Shown: positions 1 through 10,979 of the stretch, piece by piece
Layout: each line of letters begins with the position of its first letter
Position numbering within the stretch: position 1 is the first letter of the stretch
Made by a program: the position numbers and the translations under genes
Assembly (NCBI GenBank): GCA_907165275.2
Contig: OU015673.1
Span: 4,789,001-4,853,000, forward strand
DNA: 64,000 nt
DNA from: Zygaena filipendulae
Taxonomy: Eukaryota > Arthropoda > Insecta > Lepidoptera > Zygaenidae
Reading direction: 5' to 3'
Notes under the pieces: generated by a model
What the model was told of the DNA's origin: nothing
What the model saw: the letters and a program-made list of their open reading frames with translations, nothing else
Database searches by the model: none

Positions 1-34
1 AACGCACCAACTAGTGAGAGCTATCATCGCCGTA
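1..34 (-). repeat. Fragment of tRNA-derived SINE (family B), head only
   Basis: Matches the right end of the copies at 7972-8327 and 22093-22450 (GAACGCACCAACC...GAGCTATCATCGCCG). The rest of the copy lies outside the window. Confidence 0.7.
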
Positions 35-134
35 AAACAACATAGCGAGAACGCTTCAATCAAAATAGACTGTGGAACGGCATTGGTTAGCAGAACCATT
101 GGATATGGATACTTAACTTACTTACATATATTCC

Positions 135-312
135 ACTAGCTGTTTACTGTGGTTTTACCGGCGTTATTTCAGAGTTTCCGCGGGATAGCCGGAATTAAAA
201 GTACCCTATGTCCTCTTCTGTACCCCTGATAACGTGTAGGTACGCAAATTTTCACGATGATTCACTGAGTAACTACTCAGGTACGTTGAGGTAAGTTGTA
301 ACAGACAAACAT
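135..312 (-). mobile_element. Helitron-like non-autonomous element, degraded
   Basis: Reads ACTAGCTG, a decayed CCGCGG hairpin, then the family body (AAGTACCCTATGTCC, CTGTACCCCTGA). Reverse orientation. Confidence 0.6.
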
Positions 313-319
313 AATTATA

Positions 320-1240
320 AAAATAATATTTTATTATTATCATTATTAATTATTTTAGCATTTAAATTATTAATATGAAGTATTTATTTTTATTAACCGC
401 AGTTACTTGTTTTTATGAATATTTTATCAAAGTAATATCTGATGCGCCTTCTAAAACTCTACAACTCAGATTATTAACTTAGATATTATTTGATTAGACC
501 AGATATTAGGTAAAATTAAACCAATTAACTACAGCCAAAACTTGCGTCTGAAAACACTGATTTTCATAGAAAAGCTAAAATTTCCTTAAAATCTCTATAA
601 CATTCGCTGCATAATAAATTTCTCGTTCTTTCTTAATTAAGACGTTTAACACAATCTTAAATCTCAAAACATCGTATAAAAGTTGAATTAACAAGTGAAA
701 CATCGTAAACTTGGTCCAGCACAGCCCAATAATAGCACAGTGGCCAGCTCATTATTTGCTTACCGGACCCGTTGCTGTGCAAATATTGAATTAGTCTTTT
801 ATGAGACATAGTAAAATCTTTCCGCGTTATGTTTATTAAGGCTGTTACCGACCTATCTCACACAACATTAGGCGTTAATTGTGTACCTACCATTGCCAAT
901 AAAATAATTTTATTAAACAAAAGCAACTAAATTGGTTGTAAAAGAAATTATTTTAGGTATTCTGTATTCATCACCAGGAACAATTTGTAGAGTATGCTCT
1001 ACAACGGTAATCTGTTCTATTTATATAAAGAAGAACATAAAAATTATCGTCTTTGGTCATTTAAATAATTAATAAATTTATAAAGATAACAATTCATACG
1101 AAAGCGCTTCAACTCCAATTGAATTGCAAATTCATATTTTTAGAAGGAACTCTATCATTTTGTATTCTATAACGTAATACGTAGGTATAGTTACCGTCAG
1201 AAAATTAAGACTTTGTTTTGTGTTTTAGTTGTGTCTAAGC
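320..1240. other. AT-rich intergenic stretch
   Basis: No gene, ORF of note or repeat family recognised. Confidence 0.5.
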
Positions 1241-1244
1241 TAAT

Positions 1245-1700
1245 ACTAGCTGTCCCCCGCGGTCTCATCCGCAATAATTTCGGAGGTTCCGCGGGGATTC
1301 CAGGATAAAATATAGATACGTATATAAACCTTCCTCATGAATCACTCTGATGACTGACGACCCGATTGGCGTAGTAGGTCACCAAGTCTGCCCACTAATC
1401 AAGAGGTTCCGGGTTCGATTTCCGGTGGGGGTGCACTTTGTGTGATGAATACAGGGTTCCACTTTCCAGTCTGGGTGTGTTTATATATCTATAGTATAAT
1501 ATATATGGAATTCTATGCCTCGTTTGCTTGGTTTCCACGACACAAGCTAATAATAGCTTACTGTGGGATCAAGTAGATCTGTGTGTTGTGAAGTCGATTA
1601 TTATTATTATTACTCTATCTACTGGTAAAAAACGCATGAAAATCGCGTAGTTTTAAAGATCTAAGGATACATAGAGATTAAGGACAGACAGATAGCGCAA
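1245..1700 (-). mobile_element. Helitron-like element interrupted by a SINE
   Basis: The left part at 1245-1348 has the ACTAGCTGTCCCCCGCGG end. The right part at 1612-1700 continues the same family (ACTCTATCTACTGG... GACAGACAGAT). The SINE at 1349-1611 sits between them, flanked by a short ACTCT duplication. Confidence 0.7.
1349..1611 (+). mobile_element. tRNA-derived SINE (family A), full copy
   Basis: The tRNA-like head is CGACCCGATTGGCGTAG (A-box-like) and GGTTCCGGGTTCGATTTCC (B box). The body ends with TGGGATCAAGTAGATCTGTG and an (ATT)n tail. ACTCT repeats at both junctions are consistent with a target-site duplication. Confidence 0.8.
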
Positions 1701-2119
1701 AAAAAACCTACTAAGGTAGGTACCTATTGTAATCTGCTTTAAACAATAAACCATCGACGCAAACTATAAACACGTCGCATTTTTAAACCCCGACTCAAAA
1801 CTCCTGTAATTATTTCGTAATAAGAAGGCAACCTTTATATTTTTAGCCGTCTTTTTTACTCCCATCTCGCACTACCTACTAATTACCAATGCAGCACCTA
1901 CTATTAATTAAAAAATCGATAAGATCTCTTGGAAATCATTATTTTGAAGCAAATTGGTTAAGGAGTTTTTTAATGAAGATAATTATGATTGATTTATTAG
2001 GTCATAATTTTTATCAATCGTGTCAAAATACATCAGTGTTTTTTTTTACAGATTTGAATTATGTAATCTTGTCTGGATTGTGCCGTCATCCTCTTTTTAT
2101 CTTATTTTATATTTTTTAG

Positions 2120-2306
2120 TTTGTAGGTTTGTGAGTTTGTGACGTTGTAGGGCGTAATCTCTGGATCTACTGAACCGATTTTGAAAATTCTTTCACTTAT
2201 AGGAAGCTGCAGTGATCTTGAGTGTTATAGAGTACTTTTTATCCCGGAATTCCTGCGAGTAGGTACTCCGAAATTACCGCGGGTGAAACCGCGGGGGTCA
2301 GCTAGT
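2120..2306 (+). mobile_element. Helitron-like element, 3' end intact
   Basis: Ends ACCGCGGGTGAAACCGCGG hairpin then GTCAGCTAGT. The body shares GATCTACTGAACCGATTTTG with other copies. Confidence 0.75.
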
Positions 2307-2309
2307 AAA

Positions 2310-3575
2310 CATATAAATAGCGAGTTACTGGTATTTAATAAATTGGTGGGAATACATGTTAATACTACATATTTGTATTTTATTTACCTACATTAGGTAT
2401 CTAGATATAGACAGAGACTAGATAGTTGCATATACATTTCGACAAATGTGTTGGGATTTTTGGATGTTTGCATGTTTTAACTTGATCACACATAAACAGC
2501 TGAATTTAGATGGATTTAGATGATATTCGAACTTCATGGGAACCGCAAAGCCGAAAAACATTGGCGTAGCCGCAGAAAACAGCTAGTAATTTTACAAAAT
2601 AATTACCTTAAACAAAAGTCTTCGGAATTCTTTTCATAAAACACCAACACTAGTCTAATACATATAAAAACAAAAAATGGCGGTTAAATAAATTAATTTA
2701 AACAATAAAAATTGAATTTCGAACAAGTTTCGTGCCAATCTCTTATTTTAAATGTATTTCCCACTCGTGTTATGGCAACACCGTTTGCTCTCGCGTACAA
2801 TAGTTGACTACGCTCGGTTAAGTAAACTAGAGATCTTTTATACACCCCGCAGCGGTGCACACTGGATGTTTCTTGAAGAATGTGTAGGAAGATAGAGATT
2901 TCATTTTGTGTAATAATTATTATACTTGCGGTACACGCTAGGGATGTTCCGGAGGTAGTTTTATCGGAGCCGAAGTCGGAGGCGGAGTTTTTAAATTTGG
3001 TTTATCGGAACCGGAATCGGAACTGGAGTCGGAGTGGTGTCAGAAATATATGTTAATCAGGAGGGTTTCCCGCGCCATATGCAGTTTTGTATGGAAAATG
3101 AACAACACTGGATAGATGGCGTTGTTCATTTACCATACAAAAAAAAACGCTTGATATCAAAAGGACGAAAGCGAAAAAATTCGTGCTCCCCTTAGTGTAC
3201 TTAACCTCGAATTTAAAAGTGTCGGATGATAAAATAATGTTATTGGAGTCGGAATCGAAGCTAACATCCTTAGTTTACACGTCTCCACAATCAAGATGCA
3301 TAAAATGAGAATAATTCACATGTCGCAGTCAGATTGTATTATAATATTGTACACAATTACAATTTGATCCATTTACAAACTCACGGCATTTTAATTAATC
3401 AAGGAGAACAGAAAACACCGCTGTCTTGTATTGCAGGACGTGCTAAGTTAGGTTAGGTTTTAATTGTGACCAAATCAAATGAGTCAAATAGCACAGATTT
3501 CTGATGCACACAACTCATTTTCTTCTTCGGCATTTACAATATACCGACTAAATAATCCTTACATACCTTTTGTTA
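2310..3575. other. Intergenic, low-information
   Basis: No gene found. Contains a GGAGTCGGA-like degenerate hexamer tract at about 2950-3045 and a short imperfect inverted repeat at about 3088-3150 (TTTTGTATGG / CCATACAAAA). Confidence 0.45.
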
Positions 3576-3577
3576 TA

Positions 3578-3722
3578 AAACAAAGTCCTCTGCCGCGTCT
3601 GTCTGTTCGCAATGAACTCAAAAACTACTGAACGGATTTTCATGCGGTTTGTATCTACGAATAGATAGAGTGATTCAACAGAAAGGTTTATACGTATAGT
3701 TTATGCTGGAATTAAACGTTAA
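3578..3722 (+). repeat. Helitron-like fragment
   Basis: Shares CTGTCTGTTCGCAATGAACT and ACGGATTTTCATGCGG with the copy at 17,445. The 3' end is missing. Confidence 0.55.
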
Positions 3723-4029
3723 GTCCCTATTCTTTGATCACGGGGACGCACCACACAAACATCTCTATCATTTGTTCTCATAATATTATCATAATCCGGT
3801 CCTGACTGAAAATCAGCGCTAGGAGTGCCCGCACTCATAGCAACATGCTGAGGCGGTGACCGTTATGATCATGGGGACGCACCCACAAGCACCATTTGTT
3901 CTCATAATATTGTCATATATATATTTTGTTATTGTTAAATCATGTTTGTATAAAATAATTGTAATTGTGTTGTGTTTCTGTGTCCAAATAAATGCCTTTT
4001 TTTTTTCTTTCTTTCTTTCATTATATGTT

Positions 4030-4279
4030 TTAATCTATACACATAAAATGCTTTGTCCTGAAGGCTGAATGACTGATGGATCAACGCACAGCCTAAACCA
4101 CTGATCGTAGAGACCTGAAACTTGGAAGGTGTGTTCTTTGTATGACGTAGGCATCCGATAAGAAAGGATTTTTGAAAATTCAAACCCTAAGGGGGTGAAA
4201 AGGGGTTGCAAAGTTTGTATAGAATGATTCCGCGGGAACTGCGAAACTATCGCGGGTGCAACCGCGCAGGTCAACTAGT
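4030..4279 (+). mobile_element. Helitron-like element (subfamily with GGACAAAGCATTTT end)
   Basis: The body contains ATGGATCAACGCACAGCCTAAACC and ends in the TATCGCGGGTGCAACCGCG hairpin plus CAACTAGT. Same subfamily as copies at 9326, 46868 and 49336. Confidence 0.7.
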
Positions 4280-4736
4280 ATAAGTATGAAATAATTTTAA
4301 TTGTGTTGTATCTCTGTTTTCAAATAAATGCCTTTTCTTTCTTCTTTCTATTTATATTTTCAGATGCGAGTAATGCGACCAGTGTAGAGCGCACCTCGAT
4401 CACAAGAGCGCAACGAATACCGCATAAGGGGGTTAAAGTTGAAAATTCTAAAACAACGAATCGTTTAATCGCGAAATATTGAATTAGATAACGTAATAAA
4501 GCGAGGGTTGAACGTATTATTGTGAACCTCATTGGACTTACGAGGTTAAAAACCTTGCACGAGAACCTATTATCAATATTACTCGATGTATATTGAAATT
4601 TCTATTGTCAAGTTAAATTTAATCGTTATTACGGAACGCATGAAAACGTCGAATCGTTTATGAGTCGTTAGAGAGCTAACTGTATGCATTGGGTACTTAG
4701 TTATCTTGTTATCAGGATAAATGTACTTATAGGTTC

Positions 4737-5599
4737 CTAGCTATGCCCCGCAGTTTCACCCGTGGTAATTTTGGAGTTTCCGCTGGAATTCCGCGATAAA
4801 AAGTACCCTATGTCCTTCTCTGTACCCCTGACAGCGTACATACCACATTTCATCCAAATCCGTTTAGCCGTTTTTGCCTGATTGAGTAACAAACATCCAC
4901 ACTTGCACATTTATGATATTAGTAGGATTATTTAATTTATTTTCTACTAGCTGACCCACGCGGTTTCACCCGTGGTAATTTCGGAGTTCCCGCGGGAATT
5001 CCGGAATAAAAAGTACCCTATGTCCTTCTCTGTACCCCTGACAGCGTGCATGCCAAATTTCATCCAAATCCGTTCAGCCGTTTTTGCGTGATTGAGTAAC
5101 AAACATCCACACTTGCACATTTATAATATTAGTAGGATTATTTAATTTATTTTCTACTTGCTGACCCCCGCGGTTTCACCCGCGGTAATTTCGGAGTTCC
5201 CGCGGGAATTCCGGGATAAAAAGTTCTTCTCTGTACCCCTGACAACGTGCATGCCAAATTTCATCCAAATCTGTTCAGCCGTTGCGTGATTGAGTAACAA
5301 ACATCCAAACATCCAAACATCCAAACATCCAAACATCCAAACATCCAAACATCCAAACATCCAAACATCCAAACATCCAAACATCCAAACATCCAAACAT
5401 CCAAACATCCAAACATTCAAACATCCAAACATCCAAACATCCAAACATCCAAACATCCAAACATCCAAACATCCAAACATCCAAACATCCAAACATCCAA
5501 ACATCCAAACATCCAAACATCCAAACATCCAAACATCCAAACATCCAAATATCCAAATATTCAAACATCCACACTTTCACATTTATAATATTAGTAGGA
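4737..5599 (-). repeat. Tandem triplication of a Helitron-like unit
   Basis: Three copies start at 4737, 4946 and 5156 in the same orientation. They are separated by the same AT-rich spacer (TTATTTAATTTATTTTCTACT). Because the spacer is duplicated too, this is a roughly 209-bp tandem duplication, not three insertions. The third copy is expanded internally by an 8-bp minisatellite. Confidence 0.8.
5298..5573. repeat. 8-bp minisatellite (AACATCCA), about 34 copies
   Basis: Almost pure AACATCCA repeats with one C-to-T change near 5416 and decay at the right end. It is an expansion of the terminal AACAAACATCCACACTTTCAC segment of the Helitron-like element that contains it. It is open in several frames on both strands, which is a by-product of the repeat. 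Confidence 0.95.
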
Positions 5600-5636
5600 T
5601 ATTGACGTAGAATAGTGTAGAACAGAATATTATTAA

Positions 5637-5830
5637 TCCTTACTACATATTATAAACGCGAATATGAGTTTGTTTGTTATGCTTTCATGCTTTAACTACT
5701 CAACCGATCATCATGAAATTTTGCTTACATGTTGTCCGAGGTACAGAAAAGGTGATAGGGTAATTTTATCCCAGAATCTCCGCGGGAACTTTGAAATTAA
5801 CGCAAGTGAAACCGCGGAAAACAGACAGTT
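5637..5830 (+). mobile_element. Helitron-like element
   Basis: Starts TCCTTACTACATATTATAAA and ends with a decayed hairpin and CAGACAGT. The body includes GTTTGTTATGCTTTCA and ATCATGAAATTTTGC. Confidence 0.65.
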
Positions 5831-5855
5831 ATTATACCCTTATAAGTCATTCTTG

Positions 5856-6541
5856 CTAGACTCGGTCTCAAGATCAACGTCTCAAAAACTAAAGTGATGC
5901 TGGTGGATCGGGAACACAAACTTCATCCTTCACTAGCCCTCAAAGACTACGAAAAGGTCGAACAATTCGTTTACCTGGGTTCCCTCATAACGAAGGACGG
6001 CAGTTGTGCTAATGAGCTGAACCGTCGTATAGGAATGACTAAAAGTGCAATGTCAAGCCTGGTGAAAATTTGGAGAAACAGGGGTATACGTCGAGCAACC
6101 AAAGTACGTCTGGTGCATTCCTTGGTATTTTCTGTCTTCCTGTATGGGGCGGAAACCTGGTGCCTCAAAAGTCGTGACATGAGCAAAATAAACGCTTTTG
6201 AAATGTGGTGCTGGAGACGAATGCTTAGGATACCATGGACAGCCATGAGGACAAACGAATCGATCCTACAAGAGCTCCACATCAAAAAACGACTCACCTC
6301 TCTATGCCTGGAGCGTCAACTAAGCTTCTTTGGACATATAATGCGATCACATATGCATGAGCTGGAGAAGCTGTTGATCGTGGGACAGATGCAGGGGAAG
6401 CGCTCCAGGGGCCGAATTCCAACACGATGGTGCAAGAGTATTGTAGAGGCAATAGGAGAAACTCTACAACGATCGATTGAACTGGCACAGGACAGAAGCA
6501 TATGGAGACGAGTTACATATGGTCACGATCCTCATTTGTGA
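5856..6541 (+). pseudogene. RTE-type LINE reverse transcriptase, C-terminal fragment
   Basis: A 229-codon open stretch begins just after where the YADD palm motif would lie (GLKINVSKTKVM). It continues with YLGSLITKDGSC, LVFSVFLYGAETW and a C-terminal GRIPTRWCKSI / DRSIWRR block. These are typical of RTE-like endonuclease-reverse transcriptases. No endonuclease or palm motifs are present, so it is 5' truncated. It ends in (TTC)n at about 6568. Confidence 0.85.
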
Positions 6542-6587
6542 GGGAGCGACAAAGAAAGAAAGAGGTCATTCTTCTTCTTCTTCTTCT

Positions 6588-6752
6588 TCAGCCTATGTCC
6601 ATCCACTGCTGGATGTAGGCCTTCTCATCGCGCTTCCAATCGCTACGACACCTTGCTCCTCGCATCCAAGTCTTCCCAGCAGCGCGCGCGATGTCATCGG
6701 CCCACCTCATGGGCGGTCTTCCCGCACTCCTACGTCCTGTCCGGGTATAAGG
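6588..6752 (-). pseudogene. Second RTE-type LINE C-terminal fragment, minus strand
   Basis: The minus strand reads RTGRRSAGRPPMRWADDIARAAGKTWM and ends KAYIQQWMDIG, a typical LINE C-terminus. It faces the plus-strand LINE fragment tail to tail across a (TTC)n tract. Confidence 0.8.
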
Positions 6753-6793
6753 GTATAAATTATTTAAAATAATTTTATCCTTTAGGTCGAGAT

Positions 6794-7123
6794 TGACCAC
6801 TTTCCTGAAATGTCCACTTTCCTAAAACGTCCACTTTCCTAAAATGTCCACTTTCCTATAATGTCCACTTTCCAAAAATATCCACTTTCCTATAATGTCC
6901 ACTTTCCTAAAATGTCCACTTTCCTAAAACGTCCACTTTCCTAAAATGTCCACTTTCCTAAAATGTCCACTTTCCTAAAATGTCCACTTTCCTATAATGA
7001 CCACTTTCCTAAAATGTCCACTTTCCTACAACGTCCACTTTCCTAAAAGTCCACTTTCCTAAAATGTCCACTTTCCTAAAAGTCCACTTTCCTAAAATGT
7101 CCACTTTCCTATAACGTCCACGA
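6794..7123. repeat. 17-bp minisatellite (TGTCCACTTTCCTAAAA)
   Basis: About 19 head-to-tail copies with scattered substitutions and two 16-bp variants. No open frame of interest and no link to a known element. Confidence 0.95.
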
Positions 7124-7437
7124 TGGGTACAACAAAGAAGTACCTACCGACTTGAGACAAGTTTTAAATTATTGTTCCTAGTGTACCTATAGTTACGAAA
7201 TAAAGTTATGTAGGTACTTAAATGAGTCAGATTTTTCCACTTGAAAATCAATTACGCCTCATTAACATCAAACCAATTAACGAGTTATAGCTAGGGTTTC
7301 TATGCACTGAAGGACAATTCAACTAACGCGAAACACAATCGTCCCACTCCCGTTACAACAAGCGTCTCTCCCCACATAATTAGGTATGTCTTCGACACGA
7401 CGCGACGGCAGTATGCGCGTTGCAAATCCCTACTAAT

Positions 7438-7628
7438 CCTACTAATAAGTGTGGATGTTTGGATGTTTAGATGTTTGGATGTTTGTTACTCAATCACGCA
7501 AAAACGGCTGAACGGATTTGGATGAAATTTGGCATGCACGTTGTTAGTGGTACAGAAGAGGACATAGGGAACTTTTTATCCCGGAATTCCTGCGGGAACT
7601 CCGAAATTACCGCGGGTGAAACAGCTGG
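7438..7628 (+). mobile_element. Helitron-like element
   Basis: TCCTACTAAT start, GTGGATGTTTGGATG, family body, then ACCGCGGGTGAAACAGCTGGT. The second half of the hairpin is deleted. Confidence 0.75.
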
Positions 7629-7812
7629 TATTATTATAAATGCGAAACTAACTCTGTCTGTCTTTTTTGTTCGTTACGCTTTATCGGCTCAATGAATGAT
7701 CATGAAATTTTGCATACACATTTTCAGGGGTGCATACATAGGGTACTTTTTGTCCTGGAATTCCTGCGGGATCTCCGAAATTGACGCGGGTGAACCGCGC
7801 GGGACAGCTAAT
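7629..7812 (+). mobile_element. Helitron-like element, diverged subfamily
   Basis: Starts ATTATTATAAATGCGAAACTAACTC and ends GCGGGTGAACCGCGCGGGACAGCTAAT, directly after the preceding copy. Confidence 0.65.
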
Positions 7813-7971
7813 ATAAAATAATTGCACTCCGGGGTCTCACCCGCGTGAGTTTCAACTACCTGACATTATACTATCATATTCTATCTGGCAGTAAAAGACC
7901 CGTCAAAATAGGTCTAACTGTTTCGAAGATTAGCCGGGACAAACGGACAAAAAAAAATTAATATTGGGGGG

Positions 7972-8327
7972 TTTTTTTTATGTCATAGAAGGCAAACGGG
8001 CAAGTGGTACACCTGATGGTAAATTATTACCGCCGCCCATAGACATCTGCAACACCAGAAGGCTTGCAGGTGCGTTGCTGACCTGGAATGGGGATGGGAA
8101 CTGGCGTTCAAGTGGGGCTGCCGAAACACACCGTTAGGTGCTTGGCGACAGATTTGCAACTTGAAGGTGGTAGCTAGCCAGTCGGGCACTAGAGAGCGCC
8201 CTACCACCATGCTATGGTTTCCTCACGATGTTTTCCTTCACCGACAGCTCAAGCTCATTGTTAGGGTTTGAACCTACGCCTTGCGGCGTTTGATCTGAAC
8301 GCACCAACCACTGAGCTATCATCGCTG
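7972..8327 (-). mobile_element. tRNA-derived SINE (family B), full copy
   Basis: On the minus strand: head CGATGATAGCTCAGTGGTTGG (A box), GTAGGTTCAAACCC (B box), body with CTTCAAGTTGCAAATCTGTCG and tail GCCCGTTTGCC...TATGACATAAAAAAA. Near-identical to 22093-22450. Confidence 0.85.
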
Positions 8328-8399
8328 TTGTTTTTGCAATGAGTACCATATATATACTCGTACATGCATTTAGTGAGAAGCTGTTATTTTGACATTGCA

Positions 8400-8990
8400 A
8401 AAAAAAAACGTGGAAACTAAAGAAAATTTCTTTTTTTTTTAGAAAACACTCTTATTTTCCAAAAATGCGATCTTGCTTTTAGTTTTACATTTATCGATTC
8501 TTCGATTTGTTCTCCCTCGAGACTCCTTTGAGTACTTACCTATTTTTAGCTATTCCTCGGATTTTCTGATTTGACCAACCAAGTTTACCAAGTTAAACAA
8601 GTTTATTACTGGTTACGGCTCATTGTTCTCACAAAATTGCAATATGAGTCCACACTAATACTATACTATAAACTATAAACTGGAGAGAGAGAGAGCAGCT
8701 TCTTCTCTTCAGAACTAGGAAGCTGTGAAGGATGAATATTTCATGCGTGCTGTTATATTCACTGTAATTTTATTGACGTCAAAATGACACGTCCACTTAA
8801 AAAAATCGGCTGATATGGGGAGTCCCTTGTCGTTATAGGAGCGTTATATTTTGTGTTGTTCGTGGAATTGGTCCTCGGTGCACCACCGGCTATTACGTAC
8901 GACTTGCCAATAACTTGACGTATGTCCAGAGATGCATTAGAACCTTAGATTAGAACTAACATTATTTTGATGTAAATCTGTTTATTTTAT
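8400..8990. other. Intergenic, nothing recognised
   Basis: AT-rich unique sequence without supported features. Confidence 0.5.
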
Positions 8991-9250
8991 ACTAGCTGTC
9001 CCCCGCGGTTGCACCCGCGGTATTTTCGGAAATCCCGTGGGAATTTCAAGGGATAAAAAGTACATTATGTCAATCATAACTACCGTAGCTCCCTACAAGC
9101 AAAAGAATTTTCAAAATCGGTTCAGTAGATCCAGAGATTACCAAACAGATATATTAAAAGATACTATAGCGGCTTCTCCCGTAGGAATCCAGGGATAAAA
9201 TTGCACTATGTCCTTCGCTGATAGGTACCTCTGAAAACGTGCATGCAAAG
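8991..9250 (-). mobile_element. Helitron-like element, two pieces
   Basis: ACTAGCTGTCCCCCGCGGTT with the AAAATCGGTTCAGTAGATCC body to about 9145. A second decayed piece runs 9165-9250 (GGGATAAAATTGCACTATGTCC). Confidence 0.65.
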
Positions 9251-9325
9251 ATATTTTCTTTTTAATATCTTTGCATGCATGCAAAAACAATACATTTTTT
9301 TTTTCAGACCAGACTCTTATTAATG

Positions 9326-9555
9326 ACTAGCTGTCCCGCGCGGTTTCACCCGCGATAATTTCGAAGTTCCCGCGGAATTATTCCATACAAACTTTGCAAC
9401 CCCTTTTCATCAACTTAGGGGTTGCATTTTCAAAAATCCTTTCATAACGGATGCCTACGTCATACAAAGAACATACCCTCGTCTCTACGATCAGCGGTTT
9501 AGGCTGTGCGTTGATTCATCAGTCATTCAGGACAAAGCATTTTATATGTATAGAT
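9326..9555 (-). mobile_element. Helitron-like element (GGACAAAGCATTTT subfamily)
   Basis: ACTAGCTGTCCCGCGCGG end, CTACGATCAGCGGTTTAGGC body and AGGACAAAGCATTTTATA end. Same subfamily as 46868 and 49336. Confidence 0.75.
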
Positions 9556-10048
9556 ATATACGGAGCGTAACTTCTATAAATACCCGTGCACAAAAGTTTA
9601 GAAAAAACTTTTCTATGAAAAATTACTCTCCGGGTATGAATTTATTGCTTCCACTTCATCATCAACTTAACTTTAACCCTTCCCAAAATGGTCGCAAGTG
9701 GCTGATAAGGTAAAAAAATTTAAACACCAAATTTTTTAATGATGTCACATTTATTTCATACGACGAAATTAACTTTTGCCTTGTAATTATTGTATGGGTA
9801 ATTCACCATTCACCACTTTCGTATATACAGCTGTGTTCCTGTGTATGTATACTATACATAATTACATACACAAGAATAAAGTTTGTCTGGATACACCAAA
9901 ACTAAATTGAATCAAAGAACAATCACTTTTGCGACAAAAAGTAAAAAACCAAATTTAAATTTCACCAGATATTCTTAAACGTAGGTACTTATGCAAACTT
10001 CAGTAAAGCCAGAAACCTCCAATAACTCGTCTCTCACATTTATATAGA

Positions 10049-10164
10049 TACTTACCGCCGCACTCAGAGTCGACTTTAATGATTTATATTGCGGCAGTTT
10101 TGTTTTAAAAATCTATACTTACCTAAGTAATCATTAAAGTCGACTCTGAGTGCGGCGGTAAGTA
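10049..10164. mobile_element. Foldback MITE with CCGCCGCACTCAGAG termini, short copy
   Basis: A near-perfect inverted repeat of about 35 bp per arm (TACTTACCGCCGCACTCAGA and its complement), with a short centre. Confidence 0.85.
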
Positions 10165-10753
10165 GAATATAAATTTAGTACCTACCCATTCCCGGAGCAG
10201 GATACATAGCCACTACCATAGCAAAACAGTATCATAAATAGACAAGCAATGTTTTTATATTTGTATAATATATACTCATTATGTTAGTTTGTTAAGGTAT
10301 TTATTTATGGGCCCATGTGCCTAACGAAAAAAAACAATATTAAGATGTAAGTGTATTTTTTGACGTATTTTTTCATTCCATGTTGCCTGATAACAAAACA
10401 ATAACTAAATAAATAAATAAAATTAACATCCTCGAAAAATCTTCCCAAGACACCAAAATTGACACTTTAACACATCTAGTTCTGACATGATCATCCCTTC
10501 AAATGAAGATGTGCCTCATCAAAGGCACATCTACACTATGATATTATTGTTGACTATCTAGTACCTAACCCATAATTATTGACATAATTAGTAGTCTGAG
10601 TTTAACTCAATGTAATTGGTTGATTTGAAAGCAACAGTCTACTGATTGACTTGTTATAAATCTAAATTCATCAATAACACGGTCATATTTTTCCACTTGA
10701 ACTTGAAACTTTATGAATGTCAAAAAAAGTAACCAACTTTGATTAAAAATCTT

Positions 10754-10978
10754 TCCGCCGCACTCGTTTTAATGAGTACTTAATTTTAAGTGAAGACTTT
10801 AAAAACAAAACTGCTGCACTCAGAAACCATATGTTAATTGGCATTTCATTAATTAAGGTAAATTTAGTTAAATGCCAATGAACATAAATTTTATTAACGT
10901 CTCTGAGTGTGGTAGTTTTTTTAGCCTTACTTAAAATTAAATAATCATTAAAACGACTCTGAGTGCTGCCGTTTGACT
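10754..10978. mobile_element. Foldback MITE, same family, diverged
   Basis: CCGCCGCACTCGTTTTAATGA at the left and CTCTGAGTGCTGCCG at the right. The internal TTGGCATTTCATTAATTA region is shared with the copy at 43,886. Confidence 0.75.
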
Positions 10979-10979
10979 T

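Noticed and set aside
1359..1425. tRNA gene-like A and B boxes (also at 12177, 12547, 35868 and, on the minus strand, 8270 and 22390)
   Set aside because: No complete cloverleaf, and each continues into the same SINE body; these are SINE heads.
1889..2396. Short plus-strand frames of about 70-76 codons
   Set aside because: AT-rich, no domain, and the second overlaps a Helitron-like copy.
5154..5610. Open frames of 100-136 codons on both strands in the 8-bp array
   Set aside because: They follow from a stop-free 8-bp repeat and run into Helitron-like sequence; not genes.
6794..7123. CRISPR-like regular array
   Set aside because: Units are head to tail without unique spacers, in an animal genome; it is a minisatellite.
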